DNA from: JAWHTC01 sp032586155
Lineage (GTDB): Bacteria > Pseudomonadota > Alphaproteobacteria > Rhodobacterales > Rhodobacteraceae
DNA length: 64,000 nucleotides
NCBI RefSeq assembly: GCF_032586155.1
Contig: NZ_JAWHTC010000002.1
Location: forward strand, 682,001-746,000
Reading direction: 5' to 3'
Below the pieces are notes generated by a model. The model saw only the letters and a program-made list of their open reading frames with translations. It was not told the DNA's origin and did no database searches. Made by a program: the position numbers and the translations under genes. Shown one piece after another: positions 17,388 through 26,231 of this stretch; position 1 is the stretch's first letter; each line of letters opens with the position of its first letter.

Positions 17388-17600
17388 TTTGAAAGGCCCC
17401 CCACAGCCAAATGTATCTTTCCAATGTGTTTTTTGTCAAAACTTCCCAAGTGCAGGATTTAGGGTCATTGTTATTGCAACAGCACCAGTTCGTCCACGTC
17501 CGAGTGTTTTTCAGTGGCAATTCAATAATAACGCGGAGCTTTGCATGATCTGCCCAATTCCGAAACAGCGTCACCCTTCCGTTCAATCCAGGGTGCAGAC

Positions 17601-20600
17601 ATGCAAAGGATAAAGGTCACCAGTCGCACGCCTATCGCGAAGTCGGCACAACGAACGGCAACACGTTGCCCCTCCAGCCTGTTGATGGCTGCCGGCATTC
17701 TTTTTGTCACCTGTTCCGCCGTGGCGGCACAAATTGACCGAACGGCTCCCAACCTCGGCACGGCTGCCGCTCAATCGGCCGACAGCCTTCGGCACCTGTC
17801 CGGATCTGCTGAAAACACCCCAATCCTGGCGTCGCAAACAACCAATTCCCAATCGTCCGGCGCGTCGCAGACCTCCACTGCTGATGCCAACCTGCTGTTT
17901 GGCCAGGCCATCCGCCTATATGCACAGGCGCTCGGACAACCCGAAACCGAACGGGCAGATATCTACAAGAACATTCTGGCAATCATCGACCGGATTGCCG
18001 CCGAGTTCCCCACGTCGATCCCCGGACAGAGGATAGCTCAGGGCCAGCCGCTGGGACCGATTGACGTTGCCGCGTTGCGCGCCGCCGTAGCCAAACCCGC
18101 CGCATCACCGCAAACCGCCCCAACAATGACCCACGCACAGGCCAAGGCCACCGAGCCAACGCCACAAGTGATCACGCCGGACTGGGTCGAACGTATCGTG
18201 CCCGGGGGCAAGCTTGGCGGGGGCTATTCACATGGCCAGTACCCATCATGGGGCAAACGCACCCATCCCGGTATCGACATCGGCGGTGGCTGCGGTCTTC
18301 CGGTCCTGTCCGCTGGGGCCGGGCGCGTGACCCGGGTTGTGTCCAAACCGCGGGGCGTTCCGCGCATTGACGCGATTTGCGCCAACGCCAGCGAACGCAA
18401 GGCGGCCGCCGACGCAGTGCGCGACTACTGCGCCGTCGGTAATGCCGTGGTGATCGACCATGGCCAAGTGAACGGCAAGCCGACCTATACGGCCTATTTT
18501 CACCTTGCCGGCACCCCCGAGGTCGAGCCCGGGCCAATCGTTTCCGGCGCCCGCATCGGTGTGACCGGGGATACCGGCGCCGCCCAGGGCTGCCACCTGC
18601 ATTTCGAAATCCGCCACTTTGAAGGGGTTCGGCAACTCTATCACCCGACATGGGGCAACATCTACGGCGCGGGCGATCAATCCAGCGGGGCTGTTCTGAC
18701 AAGCGACTGGACGAACCCGGGCGATTGGTTCGACACGCCTCAACCGGTGGCAACCATCTCCTCGGTACCAGTACAAACCAGCACAAGCAGCGCGAGTCCG
18801 GGTAAATGGGGACCGGACATCGTTCCCGACCCGTCAATCGAAATTGGCTACCGGCCCTGCGCTAAGGAAGATCGTACGCCCGCCTGCCTCAAACGTATCG
18901 GCCTTTCGAAAGCGGCAATCACATTTTCCTATACCTTCGAAGGTGACTACTCGGGTACGACAGTTGCCAACTATTTTCAGGAGTTAGGAGAAATTGATCT
19001 CGCGGTCGCCGAAATTGCCGGAGCAGGCGTTTATTTCCAACCAGTGCTTCTGAACGGATCGCTGGACTTCTCACCGGTCGAAGGCGCTCGGAACCTTAAG
19101 GCTACGTTCCGTGATGCGACCAGCCGCAAGATGCTGCGAAAGTTCCCCAAGGCACAGAACTGGGCATTGAACATCAATTCGCACCGCCTGCTGTCTGACG
19201 GAACACAGCGCTTCGCGCTGAGCGAGATGGTCACGGATTTCTGTCGCGCCTGCCCCATCCTTGGCACCGCGGTTTCGTATCTGGAAATAGGGCCATCCAC
19301 CGGCGGGCGGCTTGTCCGTCGCCCAATTGGACTACTGCTGGGCGATCCGGATGACTCAACGGCTATGTCGGTGGACGTCCTACGTAACAACCCCGACAGC
19401 CTCCAGGTCATGCTCAACATCAATGGTTACGAGGCCGGCGAGATGGACGGTCATCCGGGTCCACAAACCCGACAGGCCCTGATGGAGTTCCAGGTCGAGC
19501 ACTGCCTGCAACCGACCGGCCAACCGGACACGGCAACCTTGCGCTACCTGCTGAATGCCGACGGTTTCAGCGCACCTTGCGCCGGGGCACGCTTGCCTGA
19601 CGGGATCACCGCGAACACGCCGCTGAGAACCGGAATCTACGTTGATGATCCGTCTTTGTGTAAGCTGGAATCACTACCGTTCGAGACAAGCCATCTGCGG
19701 CAACGCATTATCCGCGGGGCCTCCACGACCTGGGGCCATGAGGGCGGTTGCCAAACTGCCCGAACCGATATCCGAGATGGTGTGACACTGTTTCGGGGCA
19801 CCTGCCACGAAGGCAATCAGAGCAACAAGGCCCGATGGAGGTTCGACATCGTTTCGAGCGAAAGCTTCATCGACCTGGACATGCCCACCGCAATCAAGCG
19901 GGATTCGGCGCCTAGACGGTTCACCATATGCCCTTACGACAGCGTATTGCGAACAGCATGGTCAGCCTGGTTCCCGGAAACAAATGCCGCAACCGGGCAG
20001 CCGACGACCCCATCACATTCAGCTGAATATGACACGATCCAGACCGTCCAGCTTTTTGGCGGCCAGGGCCTGTCCGGCAGTTTCAAGATCGGTGTCCGAC
20101 GCGGCAGCACCGCCGTCACCTTTGATCTGGTCGGCATTCAGGGGCGCCAACAGTCCAACATGAAGTTCAATCCCGTTGAACCGCATGAAGCATTCGACCT
20201 GTCGCTAAGCGTATCCGCTGGCAAGGAGTGCAAGGACTGCAAAGCCGTCCTCAGCGAAAACTCGGGCATAGCCGCGGTTTTGAGCAACGGCCTTTTGTCG
20301 CTACGCCGTCCGACGCAAGGCGTCACGATTTCCTATGATGCGTTGGCCGGGCTCGACACAATCGGGTTCTCGCTGTTGTCGTCAACGCGAACATACGGCG
20401 ACGGCGACCGGGGGCGGACGCTTTTTCTTTCACCCTTCAAACTGCCCGTGTCACGTGTTCTGCCCTCTTCGAACCAGGCTCCAGCAAACTCTGTAAACGC
20501 GACGTTGTCGTCTTACCGGGCCACGTTCAATCGGATGTGCTCTTTGCCAAGCGTTCGAGAATCCGGGCTAAAGTGCCCCAAAATCGTGGGCGCCTGCGAA

Positions 20601-22406
20601 GGCGAAGGCTGTATCGGCCGCGGCCCCTTCAGAGCGCGGGAAACTGTATCGTTGGTCGAAGCGCCGGGCAGCAACAAGGTGGTGGCAACCATCAGACCGC
20701 GCGAATGGGTTTTTTCCGAACATGCCGAAGTCTGGTTGGCGCCGTGCAAATCACGCTTTGTCAAATCCCTCGACGGGCTTACTGGAGCAAAGCGGCCCAG
20801 ACCGGGCGATATCCTCTGGCGGCTCAATTACATCGGCGAGGGGTACAGCGTCTTCCAGTCGGGAAACCGTCTGGAACAGTTCTTTGACCCTGAGTTTCAA
20901 GACCAGCCCGGGGTAAGCGATCCGTCGATCAACCCCTGCCATCACGACAACAGGCAGCGGTGGTACCTGATCACGACCGAGGCCGGAACGCGCGGCTGGG
21001 TCCAGCCCGCCAATCAGTTCGACGGCATGGGCCATTTCAGCGGTGACGACATGAGCGGCGCACCGCAATGGGTGCTGAACCTCAAGAAGACGGGCAAGAA
21101 CTACTACGGTCAGCCCAACCTCTATTCATTGGTTCTCGAAACACCCGCGTCACCAGTGACAAACGGTCAGTCGGGACGCTATTCCGCACCCTCGGGCACA
21201 ATGTGGGTCCAGGTTGCCTCGCGAAACAATGTCGAAGAAGCCATCGCCGTGGCGCGGCAAACCGGCCAAGGTGCCCGTATATTCAAATCGGCCAACGGCT
21301 GGTATGCCATCACCGCGGCGCTGCTGAGCGAACCCGCATACGAGCATGGCGGTTTCGCCCAACTCGTTACCTCCCAGGGCTGGCCGCACGACAGCCTTCT
21401 GACCCGTGGTAAAAAATACGTCGAAGAAATCACGCTGGACCAAGGCGGTGCGACCGCTGCGGCCTTCACTCGCACCAAAGTGATCCGGCAAACCTGGATC
21501 CAAGTTCGCACCTGGCGCAACAACGCACCCGCCTATGACAAGGTGCGATTGGCGAAAGCCGGGGAAGACATCATTGTCTACGGCAAACCCGACAATATCG
21601 GCGATTGCCTTGTGGACAGTCACGAAGGCGTTTTCGCAAAATGCGCTGACCTGGCTGCGTTTTCCCAGCCTGAACCCATGACTGCCTCGGACCCCACAGC
21701 GAAAACACCCGCCGAGCCGAAATACACCGCCGAAGACATACGCGCCTGGCACTATTACGACGAGGCGGGCGGCGACAAGATCAGGGACGCCTACCGCAGC
21801 CTGATTTTCGAGAAGCAGAACACCCAATGGATGCTGCAGATTGTTGGCGTCATGAACAGGATAGACGACGACACCTCGCCGGATCAGATTCTTGCCTATC
21901 TGGACGCGATCATGAAAAAGATGATGTTGTCGCGCGAAATCCTGACCCTGACCGCCGGCATCCCGCCGATTGAAAGCTCTAGTCATGGCGAGTTCTATAC
22001 GCTTTGGCTGCTGAACACGGCGCGCAGCAAGAATCAGAAACCATCCTTCCCCTACGCCGACCTCGAGGCCTCGGGCTTCAAGAAGCTCAGCCCGCAAAAA
22101 AGCGCGTTCCACGCAATCGGCCTTGATGCTTCTCGGGTGGAAAAGTGGGTTCACGGCGACGGGCGCGAACATGTTTTCCTTCGCGGCAGTGATGACAAAA
22201 CGACCATCGTGTTCGACGGCCGGAACAACGGCACCTTCAATTACTGCGGTTTGCCTGCCTGCCACATGATGCTGGATATCCTGCCTTGGGTGAAATGGGG
22301 CGCGGCACAGAACGATCCCTCGACCGCACAACAGCGGGCCGTGCTGTTCAGGGACAGCCTGCTGGCGTCCAACTACTCCTGGGAGGATCTTCTCGGATTC
22401 TTCTGA
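17601..22406 (+). CDS. Giant exported modular M23 peptidase (about 1600 residues)
   Basis: Start chosen at the ATG at 17601, giving a signal peptide (RCPSSLLMAAGILFVTCSAV, then AAQ). Order: helical unit near 95-165, as in two neighbours; M23/LytM domain about 190-400 with H222-x3-D226 and an intact H332-L-H334, so a working zinc endopeptidase is expected; a Cys-containing region; a PGB_1-like repeat near 590-655 (SLQVMLNINGYEAGEMDG); a beta module with CxxC (GKECKDCKAVLS) like that of the 14290-16125 protein; SH3-like stretches with GWVQPANQF; a SPOR-like segment near 1200-1275 (MWVQVASRNNVEEAIAVARQ); and a long C-terminal domain of unknown fold. It likely acts on peptidoglycan in the periplasm. 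Divergent from the four-gene minus cluster. Confidence 0.88.
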   Translation: MQRIKVTSRTPIAKSAQRTATRCPSSLLMAAGILFVTCSAVAAQIDRTAPNLGTAAAQSADSLRHLSGSAENTPILASQTTNSQSSGASQTSTADANLLFGQAIRLYAQALGQPETERADIYKNILAIIDRIAAEFPTSIPGQRIAQGQPLGPIDVAALRAAVAKPAASPQTAPTMTHAQAKATEPTPQVITPDWVERIVPGGKLGGGYSHGQYPSWGKRTHPGIDIGGGCGLPVLSAGAGRVTRVVSKPRGVPRIDAICANASERKAAADAVRDYCAVGNAVVIDHGQVNGKPTYTAYFHLAGTPEVEPGPIVSGARIGVTGDTGAAQGCHLHFEIRHFEGVRQLYHPTWGNIYGAGDQSSGAVLTSDWTNPGDWFDTPQPVATISSVPVQTSTSSASPGKWGPDIVPDPSIEIGYRPCAKEDRTPACLKRIGLSKAAITFSYTFEGDYSGTTVANYFQELGEIDLAVAEIAGAGVYFQPVLLNGSLDFSPVEGARNLKATFRDATSRKMLRKFPKAQNWALNINSHRLLSDGTQRFALSEMVTDFCRACPILGTAVSYLEIGPSTGGRLVRRPIGLLLGDPDDSTAMSVDVLRNNPDSLQVMLNINGYEAGEMDGHPGPQTRQALMEFQVEHCLQPTGQPDTATLRYLLNADGFSAPCAGARLPDGITANTPLRTGIYVDDPSLCKLESLPFETSHLRQRIIRGASTTWGHEGGCQTARTDIRDGVTLFRGTCHEGNQSNKARWRFDIVSSESFIDLDMPTAIKRDSAPRRFTICPYDSVLRTAWSAWFPETNAATGQPTTPSHSAEYDTIQTVQLFGGQGLSGSFKIGVRRGSTAVTFDLVGIQGRQQSNMKFNPVEPHEAFDLSLSVSAGKECKDCKAVLSENSGIAAVLSNGLLSLRRPTQGVTISYDALAGLDTIGFSLLSSTRTYGDGDRGRTLFLSPFKLPVSRVLPSSNQAPANSVNATLSSYRATFNRMCSLPSVRESGLKCPKIVGACEGEGCIGRGPFRARETVSLVEAPGSNKVVATIRPREWVFSEHAEVWLAPCKSRFVKSLDGLTGAKRPRPGDILWRLNYIGEGYSVFQSGNRLEQFFDPEFQDQPGVSDPSINPCHHDNRQRWYLITTEAGTRGWVQPANQFDGMGHFSGDDMSGAPQWVLNLKKTGKNYYGQPNLYSLVLETPASPVTNGQSGRYSAPSGTMWVQVASRNNVEEAIAVARQTGQGARIFKSANGWYAITAALLSEPAYEHGGFAQLVTSQGWPHDSLLTRGKKYVEEITLDQGGATAAAFTRTKVIRQTWIQVRTWRNNAPAYDKVRLAKAGEDIIVYGKPDNIGDCLVDSHEGVFAKCADLAAFSQPEPMTASDPTAKTPAEPKYTAEDIRAWHYYDEAGGDKIRDAYRSLIFEKQNTQWMLQIVGVMNRIDDDTSPDQILAYLDAIMKKMMLSREILTLTAGIPPIESSSHGEFYTLWLLNTARSKNQKPSFPYADLEASGFKKLSPQKSAFHAIGLDASRVEKWVHGDGREHVFLRGSDDKTTIVFDGRNNGTFNYCGLPACHMMLDILPWVKWGAAQNDPSTAQQRAVLFRDSLLASNYSWEDLLGFF

Positions 22407-22662
22407 CGGACCCTGCACGCGAACCGCCCGCCCGGGCCGCGTCATGCAGCGCCATCCGACATCATGACACCGGCAACAACCCCGGTCTGACGCCGTCACT
22501 CAAGCCGCAAACCCTAAATCCTGCGCCCAAAACGCGCATTTACCATTCCGTTCTGGACGCAAGGGCAATCCGCCGCTAAAGAACGCGCACGAAGGGCTGC
22601 GGGATTCTGCGGCCCGTTACGCGTAGGCCGGTTTTCGGCCTGGAAAAAACGGAGAATACCTC

Positions 22663-23223
22663 GTGTCGCACGCTGAAGATCACGAAGGCACCCGCAGAGA
22701 CTTCCTCTACTACGCCACCGCAGGAGCCGGTGCCGTTACAGCAGGTGCCGCAGTTTGGCCGCTGGTCGATCAAATGAACCCCTCCGCCGACGTTTCGGCG
22801 CTGTCCTCAATCCGGGTCGATATCTCGGGCGTCGAGGTCGGCACCCAGCTGACGGTGAAATGGCTCGGCAAACCCGTCTTCATCCGCCGCCGCACGGCGG
22901 AAGAGATCGAAGCCGCTCGCGCCGTGTCGCTGGACGACCTGGAAATCGACAAGATGGCCCAGAACCGCAACGACATGACGCTGGACGCAAGCGATGAGAA
23001 CCGCGCGCTGGACGAAGCCGGCGAATGGCTGGTGATGATCGGTGTCTGCACCCACCTGGGCTGTGTTCCGATCGGCGACGGTGCCGGTGACTTTGGCGGC
23101 TGGTTCTGCCCCTGCCACGGTTCGCACTACGACACATCCGGCCGTATCCGCAAAGGTCCGGCCCCCGAAAACCTCTGGGTTCCAGTCGCCGCCTTCGAGG
23201 GCGACGAGCTGGTGCTTGGTTAA
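22663..23223 (+). CDS. petA: Ubiquinol-cytochrome c reductase iron-sulfur (Rieske) subunit
   Basis: Carries the 2Fe-2S cluster that takes the first electron from ubiquinol in the bc1 complex. 186 residues from a GTG start with GGAG upstream. The N-terminus has a twin-arginine-type anchor (RRDFLYYATAGAGAVTAGAA). Cluster ligands are in GVCTHLGCVP and FCPCHGSHYD (two Cys, two His plus the disulfide Cys pair). An alphaproteobacterial insert rich in Asp/Asn (AQNRNDMTLDASDENRALDE) lies before the cluster-binding domain. First gene of petABC; the promoter must lie in the 256 bases after the giant envelope gene, which contain no gene. Confidence 0.97.
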   Translation: MSHAEDHEGTRRDFLYYATAGAGAVTAGAAVWPLVDQMNPSADVSALSSIRVDISGVEVGTQLTVKWLGKPVFIRRRTAEEIEAARAVSLDDLEIDKMAQNRNDMTLDASDENRALDEAGEWLVMIGVCTHLGCVPIGDGAGDFGGWFCPCHGSHYDTSGRIRKGPAPENLWVPVAAFEGDELVLG

Positions 23224-23235
23224 GGAGACGCGCAC

Positions 23236-24549
23236 ATGTCCGGAATTCCACACGATCACTACGAGCCCAAATCGGGTGCCGAAAAGTGGCTGCACAAGCG
23301 TCTGAACGTTGTCGGCCTGGTCTATGACACCATCATGATCCCCACCCCGAAGAACCTGAACTGGTGGTGGATCTGGGGTATCGTTCTCGCCTACTGCCTG
23401 GTGCACATGATTGTCACCGGCATCATCCTGGCGATGCACTACACTCCGCATGTCGATTACGCCTTTGCCAGCGTCGAGCATATCATGCGCGACGTGCGAG
23501 GCGGGCACATGATCCGTTATCTGCACATGAACGGCGGATCGCTGTTCTTCCTTGCGGTCTACATCCACATCTTCCGTGGCCTGTTCTACGGCTCCTACAA
23601 GGCGCCCCGCGAAATCACATGGATCGTCGGCATGCTGATTTTCCTGATGATGATGGGCACCGGCTTCATGGGTTACGTGCTGCCCTGGGGTCAGATGTCG
23701 TTCTGGGGGGCCACCGTTATCACCGGTCTCTTCGGCGCCATACCCTTCATCGGCGAGCCGCTGCAAACCTGGCTTCTGGGCGGGCCGGCCGTGGACAATG
23801 CCACGCTGAACCGCTTCTTCTCGCTGCACTACCTGCTGCCCTTCGTGATCGCAGCGCTGGTTGTGGTGCACATCTGGGCCTTCCACACCACCGGCAACAA
23901 CAACCCCGCCGGTGTTGACGTGCGGACCGGCTCGAAGGAAGAGGTCAAGAAAGACACGCTGCCGTTCTGGCCCTACTTCGTGATCAAGGACCTGTTTGCC
24001 CTGGCGCTGATCCTGGCGGTGTTCTTCGCGATTGTCGGCTTCATGCCGAACTATCTCGGCCACCCCGACAACTATATCGAAGCCAACCCGCTGGTGACGC
24101 CTGCACATATCGTGCCCGAATGGTACTTCCTGCCGTTCTACGCGATCCTGCGTGCCTTCACCTCGGAAGTCTGGGTCGTGCAATGGGCTGGCGCCCTGAC
24201 CGGTGGCATCATCGACGCCAAGTTCTTCGGCGTGCTGGCCATGTTCGGTGCGATCATCGTCATGGCACTGGTGCCCTGGCTTGACACCAGCCGCGTGCGC
24301 TCGGGTCGTTTCCGTCCCGCGTTCAAGTGGTGGTTCTACCTGCTGGTTCTGGACTTCATCTTCCTGATGTGGCTGGGCGCAATGCCCGCGGAAGAGCCTT
24401 ATGCGACCTACTCGCTGATCGGCTCGACCTACTGGTTCGCCTACTTCCTGGTGATCCTGCCGCTCCTGGGCGTGATGGAGAAACCCACCGCAGCCCCGGC
24501 AACCATCGAAGAAGACTTCGAAGCCCACTACGGCAAACCGGCCGAGTAA
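23236..24549 (+). CDS. petB: Cytochrome b of the bc1 complex
   Basis: 437 residues, eight transmembrane helices and both quinone sites. Heme-ligand His pairs sit in helices B and D (YLHMNGGSLFFLAVYIHIFR, then LLPFVIAALVVVHIWAFHTT). The Qo-site signature PEWYFLPFYAILRAF is intact. A 12-base gap with AAGGAGA separates it from petA. The C-terminal tail (EEDFEAHYGKPAE) extends beyond the mitochondrial form, as in Rhodobacter. Confidence 0.98.
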   Translation: MSGIPHDHYEPKSGAEKWLHKRLNVVGLVYDTIMIPTPKNLNWWWIWGIVLAYCLVHMIVTGIILAMHYTPHVDYAFASVEHIMRDVRGGHMIRYLHMNGGSLFFLAVYIHIFRGLFYGSYKAPREITWIVGMLIFLMMMGTGFMGYVLPWGQMSFWGATVITGLFGAIPFIGEPLQTWLLGGPAVDNATLNRFFSLHYLLPFVIAALVVVHIWAFHTTGNNNPAGVDVRTGSKEEVKKDTLPFWPYFVIKDLFALALILAVFFAIVGFMPNYLGHPDNYIEANPLVTPAHIVPEWYFLPFYAILRAFTSEVWVVQWAGALTGGIIDAKFFGVLAMFGAIIVMALVPWLDTSRVRSGRFRPAFKWWFYLLVLDFIFLMWLGAMPAEEPYATYSLIGSTYWFAYFLVILPLLGVMEKPTAAPATIEEDFEAHYGKPAE

Positions 24550-24562
24550 GGAGACAGGAACA

Positions 24563-25351
24563 ATGCTCAAGAAACTTAGCATCGCTGCAATCGCCGCCCT
24601 GTCGCTTTCGGCAGGGGGCGCCATGGCCGCCGGTGGCTCCAGCGGCCACATCGAGAACATCAAGTTCTCGTTCGACGGTCCGTTCGGCACATTCGACCAG
24701 AACCAGCTGCAACGCGGCCTTCAGGTCTATACCGAGGTCTGCTCGGCCTGCCACGGTCTGCGCTACGTGCCGCTGCGCACGCTGGGCGACGAAGGTGGTC
24801 CGCATTTCTCGGACAAGGAAGTTCGCGCCTACGCGGCGCAGAACTTCACCGTCTACGACGAGGAACTGGAAGACGACCGCGAAGCCAAGCCGACCGACTT
24901 CTTCCCGATGTCGGGCGATCCGAACGCCCCTGACCTCAGCCTGATGGCCAAGGCCCGTGCGGGCTTCCACGGCCCCGCCGGCACCGGCATCAACCAGCTC
25001 TTCAAGGGCATGGGCGGTCCGGAATACATCGTCGCGATCCTGGCCGGCTATACCGGTGAGGAAAAGGAAGAGGCCGGGACGACCTTCTACGAAAACACCG
25101 CCTTCCCCGGTGGCTGGATCGCCATGGCACCGCCGCTCTACGGTGAAGACGTGGAATTCGCAGATGGTCACAGCAACGACCTGCATCACGAGGCCGAAGA
25201 CGTGGCCGCGTTCCTGATGTGGGCGGCCGAGCCCAAGATGATGGCCCGCAAGCAGGCCGGGTTCACCGGCGTGATCCTGCTCTTGATCCTGACCACCCTG
25301 CTCTACCTGACCAACAAGAAGATCTGGGCCCCCCACAAAGGCAAGCACTGA
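24563..25351 (+). CDS. petC: Cytochrome c1 of the bc1 complex
   Basis: 262 residues. Signal peptide (LSIAAIAALSLSAGGAMA), heme-binding CSACHGL, and the axial Met region later (GGWIAMAPPLYGED). A C-terminal membrane anchor (FTGVILLLILTTLLYLTN) holds it in the membrane. 13 bases after petB with AAGGAGA. It ends just before a strong terminator, closing the operon. Confidence 0.98.
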   Translation: MLKKLSIAAIAALSLSAGGAMAAGGSSGHIENIKFSFDGPFGTFDQNQLQRGLQVYTEVCSACHGLRYVPLRTLGDEGGPHFSDKEVRAYAAQNFTVYDEELEDDREAKPTDFFPMSGDPNAPDLSLMAKARAGFHGPAGTGINQLFKGMGGPEYIVAILAGYTGEEKEEAGTTFYENTAFPGGWIAMAPPLYGEDVEFADGHSNDLHHEAEDVAAFLMWAAEPKMMARKQAGFTGVILLLILTTLLYLTNKKIWAPHKGKH

Positions 25352-25383
25352 CACTTCTGACCCTCAGGTTTGACAAATTGAAA

Positions 25384-25411
25384 ACCCCCGCCCAACCGGC
25401 GGGGTTTTTCT
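25384..25411 (+). terminator. Rho-independent terminator of petABC
   Basis: ACCCCCGCC, short loop, GGCGGGGT followed by TTTTTC, starting 33 bases after the petC stop. The stretch from here to 25628 shows no convincing gene on either strand. Confidence 0.88.
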
Positions 25412-25628
25412 TTGGATCGCAAAGGTCGGTGCTGCGCCGAAAATCGGCTCAACCCGGCCTTTGGATACGACGTCAGCGAATGACAGGAGAACGCCCACAG
25501 CACCTAATGCTGCGCAGCGCACAAATGACCCGTGTAGTGTGGTTTCCGGCCACTCGGCTTGGCATGTACGCGGATAGAGCAGCCGCAGTTTTGATGCAGG
25601 CGGCAAAGATTGCGATAGACGATGTAAA

Positions 25629-26006
25629 TCAATGCATGACGGCCATCATGCGCGACAGTCTTGCCTTTACAGTTGGACGGTTATTGTTTGGTGCAACGAT
25701 GTTGCCCGAATTGGGGGCCTTGTCACGGAACATCCGGCTGCGTCCTTCTCGAATTTCGTGTTTTTCACAGGGCTCGTCTTTGTCCATCGTGCACTCGATG
25801 CAGTACCCCAGAGAAAAAGAGCAACATATGGTAAAGCGATTATTGCTTCCTTTTGTGCGGCCGTCCTTGGCCAAGAGGCACTGAGTTTGCAGGTCGGCAG
25901 CGGTGCTGTTGGAAACCTTCTTTTCAGCCCAGGCAGGGGCGGACATCGTTGTTGTCAGCGCAAGCGTGACAATGGTTGTGAATTGGATAAGCGATTTATT
26001 CGACAT
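25629..26006 (-). CDS. Small exported Cys-rich protein, unknown function
   Basis: 125 residues from the ATG at about 26006, preceded by CCGGAG. Signal peptide MSNKSLIQFTTIVTLALTTT with a cleavage-like APAWAEK. The mature part (~95 residues) has six Cys within about 45 residues (QCLLAK, TICCSF, GYCIECT, EPCEKH), suggesting a disulfide-knotted or metal-binding fold, and a basic C-terminus (VKARLSRMMAVMH). No homologue recognised. A Crp-type palindrome lies about 90 bases upstream of the ATG, and a Crp-family regulator and nucleotide cyclase are encoded within 4.5 kb. Confidence 0.7.
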   Translation of the reverse strand: MSNKSLIQFTTIVTLALTTTMSAPAWAEKKVSNSTAADLQTQCLLAKDGRTKGSNNRFTICCSFSLGYCIECTMDKDEPCEKHEIREGRSRMFRDKAPNSGNIVAPNNNRPTVKARLSRMMAVMH

Positions 26007-26088
26007 GGTTTTTCTCCGGTTTATGTGGTGGCTGGGGTTTGGTCCCGCCAGCCTTGGGATCACCATGACAGGTCCGCTGAATTGCGTT

Positions 26089-26104
26089 TGTGTCGCGCGT
26101 CACA
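26089..26104 (-). promoter_or_regulatory. Crp-type operator a, before the Cys-rich gene
   Basis: TGTGT-CGCGCG-TCACA, one mismatch from TGTGA-N6-TCACA, centred about 90 bases upstream of the ATG of the gene at 25629-26006. On the plus strand it is followed by CCC and shares GCGTCACACC with the site before the 26232-27101 gene. Confidence 0.65.
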
Positions 26105-26231
26105 CCCAATGACAGCCCCCACACGAACCCTCGCATTTTGCCGCGAGAGCCCGGCCATGGTCGCAAGAAAACACCCAAAAACACGTGCCGCCGGGCAGAA
26201 CACCCGGCGGATTGAAAATCAATTAGTGCGT

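Noticed and set aside
22807..24690. Long minus-strand open frame across petA and petB
   Set aside because: A codon-bias shadow of the high-GC petAB genes, rich in His/Asp/Glu with no domain.
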